DNA of 64,000 nt from Halobacteriovorax sp. JY17 (GTDB lineage Bacteria > Bdellovibrionota > Bacteriovoracia > Bacteriovoracales > Bacteriovoracaceae): assembly GCF_002753895.1 (NCBI RefSeq), contig NZ_NJER01000002.1, positions 741,990-805,989 of the forward strand, given 5' to 3'. Shown piece by piece: positions 8,884 to 17,052 of this stretch. The notes under the pieces are model-generated. The model was not told the origin of the DNA, did not search any database, and saw nothing but the letters and a program-made list of their open reading frames with translations. The position numbers and the translations under genes are program-made. The stretch's first letter is position 1. Each line of letters begins with the position of its first letter.

Positions 8884-8943
8884 TGGGCGGAAATCCTGCC
8901 GATATATAAAAATGTCATGGAGTTTAAAATGGCGGTCCCGGCA
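8884..8943. repeat. Direct repeat copy 2: overlaps the intact tRNA-Arg 3' end
   Basis: This 60-base partner of 8743-8803 spans the 3' end of the working tRNA-Arg and 46 bases beyond it. The period between the copies is about 140 bases. A comparable arrangement is known at E. coli tyrT, where repeats carrying the terminal bases of tRNA-Tyr follow the gene. Confidence 0.85.
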
Positions 8944-9006
8944 GGATTCGAACCTGCGACCATTCGCTTAGAAGGCGAATGCTCTATCCAGCTGAGCTAC
9001 GGAACC
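8930..9006 (-). tRNA. tRNA-Arg (anticodon TCT)
   Basis: Read on the minus strand, the acceptor GGTTCCG (9006-9000) pairs with CGGGACC. The D-arm GCTCAGCTGGATAGAGC, anticodon stem TTCGC/GCGAA with loop CTTCTAA, and T-arm with GGTTCGAATCC are all intact. The anticodon TCT reads AGA, a frequent Arg codon in this AT-rich window. Discriminator G is followed by an encoded CCA (8932-8930), giving 77 bases in total. Confidence 0.97.
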
Positions 9007-9032
9007 GTTGATTTTCATTGGATTGGAGACCT

Positions 9033-9061
9033 AAATTAAGGTAAAAAGAGGTAGTTGTCAA
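9033..9061 (-). promoter_or_regulatory. Promoter of tRNA-Arg
   Basis: On the minus strand a perfect TTGACA -35 box (9061-9056), a 17-base spacer and TAATTT as -10 (9038-9033). Transcription would begin about 20 bases before the tRNA 5' end. Confidence 0.55.
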
Positions 9062-9154
9062 GATTCTTTGATATGTTAAATAATTAAAAATACAAAGGTT
9101 ACCCAATTCCTTGTAAAATATACTAGAAGATAAGTGAACATTTATTGAGAATAT

Positions 9155-10495
9155 ATGAAACTAAATAAATTATCCCCTAAAAGCAGAGAAGAGCTCGAGA
9201 CTCATTTGAAGTCGAAAACTCCTTCGTTCTATCACAGCTCTAAAACTTCAACAGTGATTCCCTACGATCATATCGAAAGCTATTTAGAAGATTTAGGGGT
9301 CTTAGAATTCACAATGGTTAATCTCACTGAGTTACCTACACATATGGAATTAGATGGTGAGGGAAATCTCACTATTGAAGGTCCCGTCACTTGGCAAGAG
9401 GCGAAGGCGTATTGTCATTCAAAGGGCAGAGATATCATGACCTCGCCCACAGAGGAGCTTGCTTGTATTCTTGCAGGCTTTGCAACCTCGGCAACTGGTG
9501 AGCGCTGCTTTGGTTTTGGAACGCTGAGGGATCAGGTTATTTCGCTTGAATATTTAAATTCTAAGGCCGAAGTGCACACGTTAAGTTCTAAGAATAAGTT
9601 ACCTATTAATAAAGAATTGGAAGAGTATCAAAGAAGTTATAATTCCTTTAAGGATTTTAAGAATGCGCCTTTTCCACGAATGGAAGTTGAGACGGACCTC
9701 CTGACTGGAACGGAAGGGCAGCTTGGAGTTATTACGAAAGCTATTTTAAAGACAACAGTCCTAGAAGATAGAACTTTTATTTTCATTAAACTTCCAAAGT
9801 GGGAGGAAAATTTCTCTAAGCACTTAGAAATTTTTTCTAAGGTGCAGTCTTTTAGGGATCGAATTTTCTCTTGTGAATTGCTAGATTCTAATTCGATGGC
9901 AGTTCTTCCTGAGGAAGAGAGAATTATTGAGTCTGGTGATCTTATATTTTTAGAGGTTCGCTCTAGTGCCTTTGAAAGCGTATATGAAGACCTAATTTCA
10001 AAATTTGAATTAATCACAGATGAAGATATGTTTGAAGTTCCTGCGGCGAAGAGTCATAGGCTTAGAATGAATGTTCCAAGATTTACATTTGAGCGTAATT
10101 CTAGAATGGGCGTAGTTAAGAAGGGGACAGATGTTCAAGTTTCCCCTGAAAAGTTTCCGGAACTCTTAGAGATCTATAAAGAACTTTCTACACTTGGTAT
10201 TGATTATAACCTCTTTGGTCATTTTGGAGATGCACACTTACACTTTAACTTCTTACCTGATCAAACGAAGGTCGAAACTTGCCAAGAGAAATTGGAAGAG
10301 TTGTATAGAAAGGTTAAGAGTATTGGTGGGTCTCCATTTGCAGAGCATGGAATTGGCTTAATTAAGCAGAAGTTTATTGCTGATTTCTTAGATCCTTTAC
10401 ACTATGTTGTCTTTGACCAAATAAAGAATGAGCATGATCCAGAAAATATATTATTTCCAATGGGATTTTTAAATTTAAATAGGAGTATTGGTTGA
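9155..10495 (+). CDS. FAD-linked oxidase (GlcD/D-lactate dehydrogenase-like)
   Basis: A 446-residue protein of the FAD_binding_4 plus FAD-oxidase_C type. The N-terminal half has the PCMH-fold features GNLTIEGPVTWQEAKAYC and GTLRDQVISLEY, with GTEGQLGVITKA at its end. The C-terminal half has HFGDAHLHFNFLP and EHGIGLIKQKFI, the conserved His- and Glu-containing segments of 2-hydroxyacid oxidases. The substrate is not predictable, and a region around residues 60-160 is shorter than in GlcD. The next gene, rsgA, starts inside its stop codon. Confidence 0.78.
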   Translation: MKLNKLSPKSREELETHLKSKTPSFYHSSKTSTVIPYDHIESYLEDLGVLEFTMVNLTELPTHMELDGEGNLTIEGPVTWQEAKAYCHSKGRDIMTSPTEELACILAGFATSATGERCFGFGTLRDQVISLEYLNSKAEVHTLSSKNKLPINKELEEYQRSYNSFKDFKNAPFPRMEVETDLLTGTEGQLGVITKAILKTTVLEDRTFIFIKLPKWEENFSKHLEIFSKVQSFRDRIFSCELLDSNSMAVLPEEERIIESGDLIFLEVRSSAFESVYEDLISKFELITDEDMFEVPAAKSHRLRMNVPRFTFERNSRMGVVKKGTDVQVSPEKFPELLEIYKELSTLGIDYNLFGHFGDAHLHFNFLPDQTKVETCQEKLEELYRKVKSIGGSPFAEHGIGLIKQKFIADFLDPLHYVVFDQIKNEHDPENILFPMGFLNLNRSIG

Positions 10496-11448
10496 GAGCT
10501 AGGATTTATAAATCTGATAAGCGTCAATTTGAATGTAAAGTTGAATCGACTGGCGAGATGGTTAAGGCCAATGCTATTGGAAATCTCTTAAAGAAAGGCG
10601 AGACTCTCGTTGTAGGAGATTGGGTTGGACTTGAAGAAATTCCAGAGACAAATGAAATTATTATTACTTCTCTTGAAGAGAGAGGAAGTGAAATATTTAG
10701 AATAATCGTTCGCGAGCAAAGAAAGAAGGTTACTGCATCTAATTGTGATCTCTTAATTATCTTAACATCAGTTTCAAAACCAAAATTTAAGCGTGGTTTT
10801 ATCGATAGATTCTTAGCAAGAGCAAGTCAGTGGGGGATTCGTCCCATTGTTGTTTTTAATAAAATGGATGAGTTTGATGACGACTTTGATATTTTATTTG
10901 AAGAAAGAAGGCTTGAAAATCTTGGCGCAAAATGTTTTGAGATATCGGCCCTTAATCCTGATTACAAGCAGAGGTTTCTTTCCAAAGGTTATGAAGATTT
11001 GAAGAATGAAATTCATGACAGAACTTCTATTTTTCTTGGTCAATCAGGAGTGGGAAAGAGTGAGACAATTAACACTCTCTCTGAAGGAAAGTATAAATTA
11101 AAAACTAATGTAATTGCGAGAGTTGGAAAAGGGTCCCACACAACAACTTGGTCTGAAATTATTGACCTTGATGGTTTTTGTACCATTGATTCTCCAGGAA
11201 TTAGATCTTTCTCATTAGAAGACGTTGATCCAGAAGAGCTCTTAAGTTTATTTCCTGATTTAGAAGAGATCGCCGGGGAGTGCAAGTTCTCAAATTGTGA
11301 GCATCTTGAAGATTCTAAAGGCTGTGTTTTTTGGAGTAAGTATTCTCCTGAATCTGAAGAGGGGGAGCTTATTCATAGTAGATTGGATTCCTATCTTCGT
11401 ATTTATGAAGAAGTTTCGGCACAGCCATTTTGGCAGAGAAAATATTAG
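10492..11448 (+). CDS. rsgA: Ribosome small subunit-dependent GTPase A
   Basis: A 318-residue circularly permuted GTPase that acts in late 30S maturation. An OB-fold-like N-terminus is followed by the G motifs in permuted order: NKMD (G4) near 124, GQSGVGKS (G1) near 183 and DSPG (G3) near 233. The C-terminal zinc site is CKFSNCEH plus a later Cys (KGC). The start is TTG at 10492, overlapping the TGA of the previous gene, with AGGAG six bases upstream; this supports the non-ATG start and translational coupling. A small CTACTG/CAGTAG hairpin follows the stop. Confidence 0.93.
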   Translation: MRARIYKSDKRQFECKVESTGEMVKANAIGNLLKKGETLVVGDWVGLEEIPETNEIIITSLEERGSEIFRIIVREQRKKVTASNCDLLIILTSVSKPKFKRGFIDRFLARASQWGIRPIVVFNKMDEFDDDFDILFEERRLENLGAKCFEISALNPDYKQRFLSKGYEDLKNEIHDRTSIFLGQSGVGKSETINTLSEGKYKLKTNVIARVGKGSHTTTWSEIIDLDGFCTIDSPGIRSFSLEDVDPEELLSLFPDLEEIAGECKFSNCEHLEDSKGCVFWSKYSPESEEGELIHSRLDSYLRIYEEVSAQPFWQRKY

Positions 11449-11553
11449 TCTACTGAAAACAGTAGGTTATGGATATTTCTTTGCTTTATTCTCTTAAGTT
11501 TTCAACGATTACTCCGATAAGTCTCTTGATGTAAAAATCTTTAGGAGACCTAG

Positions 11554-12012
11554 ATGACTGATAAAGTGTTGGATTTTGTTGAAAAGAGAAAAGAGAATGT
11601 AGAATTAAAGCGTAGAAATTTTGAAAGAATTCTATTTCAAAACTTTCTTGGGGCCTATTCTGTTATTGATCAGTCCGGAGTTATTTATCCAATAGATCTC
11701 GTTGATATCTCCAATGAAGGGTGCCTCTTTCAAATTCCTTGGAATGCGAGTAGAGACTCTAAGTTTGAGCAAGACACAGAGATTTCTATGAGAATGTACT
11801 TTACAAATGAAAGCTATGTTCCTGTAATTGTTAATGTTAAATACGGACGTGAATATATTGGTAGGGATGGAAACACGTATATGCAATATGGGTGTGAATT
11901 TGACCAATCACTACCTTCGTTCACGGCCATGAAGAGTTTCATTGAATTCATGTACTCTTTCGCTGAGCATTCCGCCATAGATAAGGGCGACCGAAAAGTT
12001 TATTTCAGATAA
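11554..12012 (+). CDS. PilZ-domain protein
   Basis: A 152-residue single-domain protein. RNFER at 21-25 fits the RxxxR element, and DISNEG at 51-56 fits (D/N)xSxxG at the spacing expected for PilZ domains, which bind cyclic di-GMP. The remaining beta-strand pattern (ISMRMYF, VIVNVKY, YGCEFDQ) agrees. It has no output domain, so it probably works by protein contact. An AGGAG ribosome site precedes the ATG, and a strong terminator follows. Confidence 0.72.
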   Translation: MTDKVLDFVEKRKENVELKRRNFERILFQNFLGAYSVIDQSGVIYPIDLVDISNEGCLFQIPWNASRDSKFEQDTEISMRMYFTNESYVPVIVNVKYGREYIGRDGNTYMQYGCEFDQSLPSFTAMKSFIEFMYSFAEHSAIDKGDRKVYFR

Positions 12013-12026
12013 TAATACTATATAAG

Positions 12027-12043
12027 GCCCCTTTCGAAGGGGC
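12027..12043 (+). terminator. Intrinsic terminator after the PilZ gene
   Basis: GCCCCTT, loop TCG, AAGGGGC, then TTTTCTTTT. It has a seven-bp GC-rich stem directly before a T run and lies 15 bases after the stop codon. Confidence 0.88.
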
Positions 12044-12084
12044 TTTTCTTTTAAGAATGTTCCATTCGTGATAGAAAATCTTCT

Positions 12085-13416
12085 ATGAAATTAGCAATAT
12101 TAGGCAGTGGTCCTCTCGCTTTAGAGGCAGCGCTACACTTTGACAAATTAGGTGCTCACGTCACTCTCTTCTCTAGGGGAGAGCTTGGGGGAATGGCAAA
12201 GAGAGTAAATTCATTTGCTAGCGAAACTTCAATGGAAGAGACTTGGGGAGAACTCACATCGTCCGTTGGAAGAGAAGCTCTTAGTTTGAGTGTTGATCTC
12301 TCTGAGATACCTAGTAATGAGGAGTATTTTAAAAGCTATTTCGCTCCTCTCGTCTCCCTTGGAAGTAATTCGATTATAATCAAGCCTGGTAATGTTGAGA
12401 GAGTTCATAAGCGCTTTCTATCACTCTCTGAGGAAGTTCCAGGTAAATCTAGATTACACGATCTTTTTAGAGTTGTTTTTTCTGCAGACCCAAAGAAGAA
12501 TATTTTAAATCAAGTTGAGAGCAATCCAGAGCTTTTTGAAAAACTAGGAGAAGATGTTCTAGCTTCTTTAAGTGAGTCGGTTGAATCTTTTGAAGATTTT
12601 GATCTAGTTATCGACTCTACTGGAACGTTTGAATTTACTTACCCTATGGGACCTTCTAATTCTTACGCTTTGAATGAGTCTAGACTGTCGAGTACTTCAA
12701 AAACTTTCTATGGGCGAGAGTGCTTGAGTAGCTACTCTGAAGTTACAAAGAGTTCGAAGCATATTGCTATCGTTGGCTCGGGACATTTGTCAGCTTTACT
12801 TCTATGTGAATTAGATCTTTGGTTGGATGAAGACTCAAGTCGAGTTGTTTCACTGGTTACAACGGAAGATAGACCATTTGAAAATTACTTAGCGGGAAAT
12901 AGAGAGAGCACTCTTGGTATTATGACCACAGAAGTAGTTAGTAAGTACTTTAGTAAATTACAAACGGCGAGAAGAGATTATGAGAAAGATCTTTTTGAGT
13001 GGCGAGGACTAGAACCTCATATAAAAGCAAAAAAGGCCGCCCCTAAAGAGCCTTCGTGCCAATTAAATATTATTACTGCAAGTAATGTAACTTCACTAGA
13101 TAAATTACTAGATAGAGAAGGCCTATTTGTAACTTGTGAGACCTCAACCTTTAGGAAATCAACTGACGGACTAGGGGAGCAGATTTCAACATTTTCATGT
13201 GATGCTATTTTTGTGTGCACAGGTCATAGGGCCAATCATTCTATTGCTAATGGGTTGAGGGTTGAAAATATTGGAAAGGGTGAAAGTATTTCATATTCTG
13301 AACCTGGTTATTTTACTTTGACTGGTGTTGAAGCCGGTAAGACTTCTCTTTCAAATGGGTTGAAGAAAATTCCTCGTATTGAAAATGAAATTATGAACTT
13401 TTTTAGCAGAGCTTAA
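12085..13416 (+). CDS. Probable FAD/NAD(P)-binding oxidoreductase
   Basis: A 443-residue protein opening with a beta-alpha-beta dinucleotide fold (ILGSGPLALEAALHF, GxGxxA at 7-12), followed by an acidic/basic strand end (VTLFSRGELGG). A second nucleotide-binding motif, IAIVGSGHLSALLL, is near residue 230, and CDAIFVCTGHRA near 380 resembles the ATG/GD-type strand of flavoprotein monooxygenases and reductases. No substrate-specific motif is recognised. It ends one base before the lipoprotein gene, so the pair is likely co-transcribed. Confidence 0.6.
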   Translation: MKLAILGSGPLALEAALHFDKLGAHVTLFSRGELGGMAKRVNSFASETSMEETWGELTSSVGREALSLSVDLSEIPSNEEYFKSYFAPLVSLGSNSIIIKPGNVERVHKRFLSLSEEVPGKSRLHDLFRVVFSADPKKNILNQVESNPELFEKLGEDVLASLSESVESFEDFDLVIDSTGTFEFTYPMGPSNSYALNESRLSSTSKTFYGRECLSSYSEVTKSSKHIAIVGSGHLSALLLCELDLWLDEDSSRVVSLVTTEDRPFENYLAGNRESTLGIMTTEVVSKYFSKLQTARRDYEKDLFEWRGLEPHIKAKKAAPKEPSCQLNIITASNVTSLDKLLDREGLFVTCETSTFRKSTDGLGEQISTFSCDAIFVCTGHRANHSIANGLRVENIGKGESISYSEPGYFTLTGVEAGKTSLSNGLKKIPRIENEIMNFFSRA

Positions 13417-13417
13417 T

Positions 13418-14170
13418 TTGAAATATATTTTACTATGTACATTCTTACTTCTATCAAGTTGTTCTTCTTATACTCTCAAAAATTATGAGAGAAGAAATGA
13501 GAGAGAGTACGAAGATGGTAATGGTGTTATTCAGTACTTCTTGGCAGATCTTCCAAATTGGGCGAACTTCTCATCTGCGGGAAGCTGTCATCGAAACTTT
13601 CCCGTTAGATATTTAAATATTAAAAACTTAAGAGATAGTTTTTCTCTGAGTTATGAAGAGGCCATTCAGTTTCAATTGATGTTCAATGAGTTTTCTGAAG
13701 AGAGAAAGAAACAAGCTTCAGCAAGCTATATTCCATTTAAAGATGAAGAGAAAATTTTCTATACAGTGCTAGATAAAATAAAGGCCGGAATTAGAAATTT
13801 TTCTAGGCCAAAATATAAAGTTGTAAACCTTATTTGGGTTGATATTGCTTTGGAAGATAAGAAATCGCTAGCAAGAGTTAAGAAGGCCCTAGCAAGTGAA
13901 TCTTTCCAGGAAGGACATCCTGTCTTTGTTTCTCTGTGCATGAATAGAAGAGAGTTAAGAGGATATATTGAGAAAATGGGCTTAAAGATTGCTGGAGCGA
14001 AATATATGAGCTACGAGCTTTTAAATCCATTCGATCATAATAATAATCTCGTTGCAGTACCAATTATAGATTTAAATAAAATATTTAATAAGAACCAGAA
14101 AATACAACTCTTTCTCCCTAAAGATAAGCCTTTTGAGTTTAAGGGGCAGGTAAGAGTTAGAAAGTTTTAA
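13418..14170 (+). CDS. Lipoprotein of unknown function
   Basis: A 250-residue protein starting with a short hydrophobic segment and lipobox (MKYILLCTFLLLSSCSS, lipidated Cys near 15). The mature part is basic and mixed alpha/beta, with VNLIWVDIALEDKKSLARVKKAL and later VFVSLCMNRREL. The family is not recognised. The start is TTG at 13418, one base after the preceding stop; no ATG lies close by, and the lipobox fixes the reading frame. It is followed after 14 bases by the cyclophilin gene. Confidence 0.68.
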   Translation: MKYILLCTFLLLSSCSSYTLKNYERRNEREYEDGNGVIQYFLADLPNWANFSSAGSCHRNFPVRYLNIKNLRDSFSLSYEEAIQFQLMFNEFSEERKKQASASYIPFKDEEKIFYTVLDKIKAGIRNFSRPKYKVVNLIWVDIALEDKKSLARVKKALASESFQEGHPVFVSLCMNRRELRGYIEKMGLKIAGAKYMSYELLNPFDHNNNLVAVPIIDLNKIFNKNQKIQLFLPKDKPFEFKGQVRVRKF

Positions 14171-14184
14171 TCAAGGAGAACGAT

Positions 14185-14721
14185 ATGTTTGGTATGGGTG
14201 GAGTAAAGAAATCAGATCATAAAGAAGATCTAGATAGAGTAACAGTAAATTTTCAAACAACTCTTGGAGAGTTTGAAGCAGAGCTTTACGCAAAAGAGTG
14301 TCCAGAAACAGTATGGAACTTTGTTAACCTAATCGAAGGAAGACAAGAGACAAAGAAAGAAGGACCTTATTATGATGGTCTTATTTTTCACAGAGTTATT
14401 TCTGGATTTATGATTCAAGGTGGATGTCCAGACGGAAACGGAATGGGTGGTCCAGGTTATAAATTTGGTGATGAGTGTACTCCTGAACTTAAGCACGACA
14501 GCGAAGGTATTTTCTCTATGGCCAATGCTGGACCTGGAACAAATGGTTCTCAATTCTTTATTACTCTTGGAGCAACTCCACACTTAAATGGAAGACACAC
14601 GGTCTTTGGAAAAATTACAAGTGGTATGGATGTTATTCATAAAATTGGAACAACTCCAACAGGTGGAATGGATAGACCTATTGATGAAGTTGTAATGGAA
14701 AAAGTTACTGTAAAAAGATAA
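14185..14721 (+). CDS. Cyclophilin-type peptidyl-prolyl cis-trans isomerase
   Basis: A 178-residue single-domain cyclophilin without signal peptide, so cytoplasmic. Conserved segments are FHRVISGFMIQGG (catalytic Arg), GPGTNGSQFFITLG and HTVFGKI. It accelerates proline isomerisation in folding proteins. AAGGAG lies seven bases before the ATG. An unusual N-terminus (MFGMGGVKKSDHKEDLD) precedes the domain. A strong bidirectional terminator follows. Confidence 0.93.
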   Translation: MFGMGGVKKSDHKEDLDRVTVNFQTTLGEFEAELYAKECPETVWNFVNLIEGRQETKKEGPYYDGLIFHRVISGFMIQGGCPDGNGMGGPGYKFGDECTPELKHDSEGIFSMANAGPGTNGSQFFITLGATPHLNGRHTVFGKITSGMDVIHKIGTTPTGGMDRPIDEVVMEKVTVKR

Positions 14722-14727
14722 GAAATT

Positions 14728-14750
14728 AAAAGGCCCGTCTAGGGCCTTTT
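14728..14750. terminator. Bidirectional terminator between cyclophilin gene and recJ
   Basis: AAAAGGCCC, loop GTCTA, GGGCCTTTT. A-run and T-run flank a six-bp GC core, so it can stop transcripts from both converging genes. Confidence 0.85.
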
Positions 14751-14751
14751 T

Positions 14752-16491
14752 CTATGACTCAATTCTCTCGATCATGAGTTGAATATATTGATTTCCATTA
14801 AAGTGATTTACCCCAAGAGTGAAGTAAGCAGTAAGTTCATCATCATCTCTTTCTTGAGCATTATAAAGATCTTCAGGGTGAGCGATTCCCCATTTTCCAA
14901 TATAATTAAAGCTGATACCTTTTAGCTTACAAGTAGGGTCTTTCTTAGAGCTTAGATTCCATCTCACATGGACATCTTTTAAGAGGTCAAAGCTATCAAG
15001 TCTAAAATTCTTCATTTTAAATAGTGGCTTCTGATTTCCCATTCCAAATGGCTCTAGCATCTCAAGTTCTTTTAAAAGCTTTGGGTTTATTTCATGAGGT
15101 TCGATTTCAACATCAAAGTAATTTTGAACAGTTCTTTGAATAGCTGGAACCTTAGAAATTGTTTCAAGCATATTCTTCTTGAAGACACTTAAGTTCTCTT
15201 TTGGCATGGAAAGCCCTGCTGCCGCTTTATGGCCACCAAACTTTAAAAAGAGTTCAGAATTTTCAGCTAAACAGTCAAAGAGGTTTAAGTCTCCTGCGCT
15301 TCGAGCAGATGCTTTGATGATTCCATCCTGCTCTGAGTTTGTGAAAACTATGGCAGGAACTTTAAATGTTTCAACAAGTTTAGAAGCAACTATTCCAATG
15401 ACGCCTTCGTGCCAATCGGCAGAGTAGACAATTGAGGCCACATGCTCTTTTCCATCTAAGCTCTTAAGTACTTGCTCCTTCGCAGAATTAAAAACTTCTG
15501 CTTGTATGAATTTTCTTTCTTTATTACAAATTTCTAGATGAGAGTAGAATTCAAAAGCTTTCTTATCATCTTCAATCGTTAAGAGTTGAAGTGCTTTTTC
15601 TGGGTGATCTAGTCTTCCCTTAGAATTAATAAGAGGGCCAATATTAAATGATAACTTCTCAGAAGGAACGAAGCCTCTCTTTCTCTCTTCAGGGGAGAAG
15701 AAGGCCTTAATTCCGTGGTACTGAGTTGTAGGGATTTGTTTTAATCCGTGCCTTACAATTTTTAAGTTTGTTGGGTTTAATTTTGCTAAGTCACAAATGG
15801 TTCCAATGGCCGCAAATTGTAGAAGAGGGTAGAGACTAGGGATATCTTGTCCTCTAGCTATTAGATCTTCTCTAATTTGAACAGCAAGAGCGAATCCAAC
15901 AGTAACTCCTGCTAAGGCCCTTAGTTCAGAGTTTTCTGGCTCATCTCTTCTATTTGGATTTATGATGGCAAAGGCGTCAGGCATGACATCTCTTGCATCT
16001 TTATGATGATCGGTAATAATTAAATCAATACCAATTTCTTTAGCCCTATCTGCAGCTTCATTATTTGTGATTCCGCAGTCGACTGTGATCATTACTTTAT
16101 AACCATCTTCGTGGGCCTTATCAACTGAAGGAGGATGTATTCCGTAGCCTTCAATAAATCGGCTTGGCTGAATAAGACCTACTTCGACATCAATCATTTT
16201 AAAGAAGTGATAAAGAAGCGCACAAGATGTTGTTCCATCAACATCGTAGTCTCCGTAGATGGCAATTTTCTCGCCGTTATCCATGGCCTCTATAACTCTC
16301 TTAGATGAAATATCTAAGTCTTTCATAGAAGTAAGAGAAGGCATGGCCTTTAAATCCCATGATAGAAATTCTGTTATCTCTTTTGGACCCATATCTCTTT
16401 TGTCAAAGATACGTTGAATAACAGGATGGAAGCTAGGCTGCATCTGTGGTTTTTGTGAATTAGTAACATGTGTAGTGTGTGTAGTTTGCAT
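14752..16491 (-). CDS. recJ: Single-stranded-DNA-specific exonuclease RecJ
   Basis: A 579-residue DHH-family nuclease that degrades ssDNA 5'-3' in recombination and repair. Motifs: DYDVDGTTS at 81-89, DHH at 161-163, the DHHA1 motif GGHKAAAG near 420, and a C-terminal OB-fold-like domain (residues about 460-579). The ATG at 16491 lacks a clear ribosome site; a second Met at 17, just before FHPVIQRIF where family similarity starts, is an alternative start. Confidence 0.93.
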   Translation of the reverse strand: MQTTHTTHVTNSQKPQMQPSFHPVIQRIFDKRDMGPKEITEFLSWDLKAMPSLTSMKDLDISSKRVIEAMDNGEKIAIYGDYDVDGTTSCALLYHFFKMIDVEVGLIQPSRFIEGYGIHPPSVDKAHEDGYKVMITVDCGITNNEAADRAKEIGIDLIITDHHKDARDVMPDAFAIINPNRRDEPENSELRALAGVTVGFALAVQIREDLIARGQDIPSLYPLLQFAAIGTICDLAKLNPTNLKIVRHGLKQIPTTQYHGIKAFFSPEERKRGFVPSEKLSFNIGPLINSKGRLDHPEKALQLLTIEDDKKAFEFYSHLEICNKERKFIQAEVFNSAKEQVLKSLDGKEHVASIVYSADWHEGVIGIVASKLVETFKVPAIVFTNSEQDGIIKASARSAGDLNLFDCLAENSELFLKFGGHKAAAGLSMPKENLSVFKKNMLETISKVPAIQRTVQNYFDVEIEPHEINPKLLKELEMLEPFGMGNQKPLFKMKNFRLDSFDLLKDVHVRWNLSSKKDPTCKLKGISFNYIGKWGIAHPEDLYNAQERDDDELTAYFTLGVNHFNGNQYIQLMIERIES

Positions 16492-16578
16492 TTAGAAATA
16501 CTAGCATAGCGTGAATGGAATGACTTGTGATTAGGGGTGCGTTAAGAGATTGAGTATAGGTGAAAACTAAAAGAAAAA

Positions 16579-16594
16579 GGGCCAAATGAGGCCC
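16579..16594 (-). terminator. Terminator after the zinc-ribbon gene
   Basis: On the minus strand GGGCC, loop TCATTT, GGCCC, then TTTTTCTTTT, directly after the stop at 16602. Confidence 0.82.
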
Positions 16595-16601
16595 ATATTT
16601 T

Positions 16602-16850
16602 CTACCAAATTACTTGAATTCCCTTAATGAGATCATCTTCATGGAGTTCATCAGAACCTAGAAAAAGGTTTTTAAACTCTTCTGAATTCTTCGCATGAAC
16701 TTTACCGAAGTAGTTCGTAGGAAGAAATGATTTCTTACAAGAAGGACACTTGCTAGCTTCTCTAGCCGTCTCAAGTAAATGTCCGCAACAGTGGCACTTT
16801 TTAATAATTACTTTCTCTGTTACTTTTCTTGATCTGATTTCCGCTTTCAT
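16602..16850 (-). CDS. Small zinc-ribbon protein
   Basis: An 82-residue protein with KKCHCCGHLLETA and SKCPSCKKSF, two CxxC knuckles (Cys 19, 22, 35, 38) typical of a zinc ribbon, preceded by a basic N-terminus and followed by an acidic tail (GSDELHEDDL). Its role is unknown; RNA, DNA or ribosome contact is possible. GAGGAG lies a few bases before the ATG, and the gene has its own terminator, so it is a true short gene. Confidence 0.78.
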   Translation of the reverse strand: MKAEIRSRKVTEKVIIKKCHCCGHLLETAREASKCPSCKKSFLPTNYFGKVHAKNSEEFKNLFLGSDELHEDDLIKGIQVIW

Positions 16851-17013
16851 TGTTACTCCTCATAAGTACACACGTAGTAACATCTATCCTTGATATTCTT
16901 TTACGCCCTCATCCATTGAGTTGCTAATAAACTAATCGTGAATATTAAGGAAATATTTAGATAAAAGTGGAAAAAAGTGCCGGCTAAAAAGAGTCAACTT
17001 TAGAAATAAAAAA

Positions 17014-17030
17014 GGGACCAATTTGGTCCC
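17014..17030 (-). terminator. Terminator after the 498-residue coiled-coil gene
   Basis: GGGACC and GGTCCC around a short A/T loop, followed on the minus strand by TTTTTTATTTC. It lies 23 bases after the stop. Confidence 0.85.
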
Positions 17031-17052
17031 CTTTTTTATCTTTTTGTTTTTA

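Noticed and set aside
8648-8884. A 78-codon minus-strand frame across the repeat and hairpin region
   Set aside because: It overlaps the end of the 759-residue gene, the terminator and the direct repeat; no ribosome site and no protein-like pattern.
8743-8943. Phage or genomic island attachment sites (attL/attR)
   Set aside because: The repeats contain the tRNA 3' end as att sites do, but only 80 bases lie between them and there is no integrase or cargo; at most an empty scar.
8803-9039. A 78-codon plus-strand frame over the tRNA-Arg
   Set aside because: The translation (VPAGFEPATIRLEGECSIQL) is the well-known artefact of reading the opposite strand of a tRNA gene.
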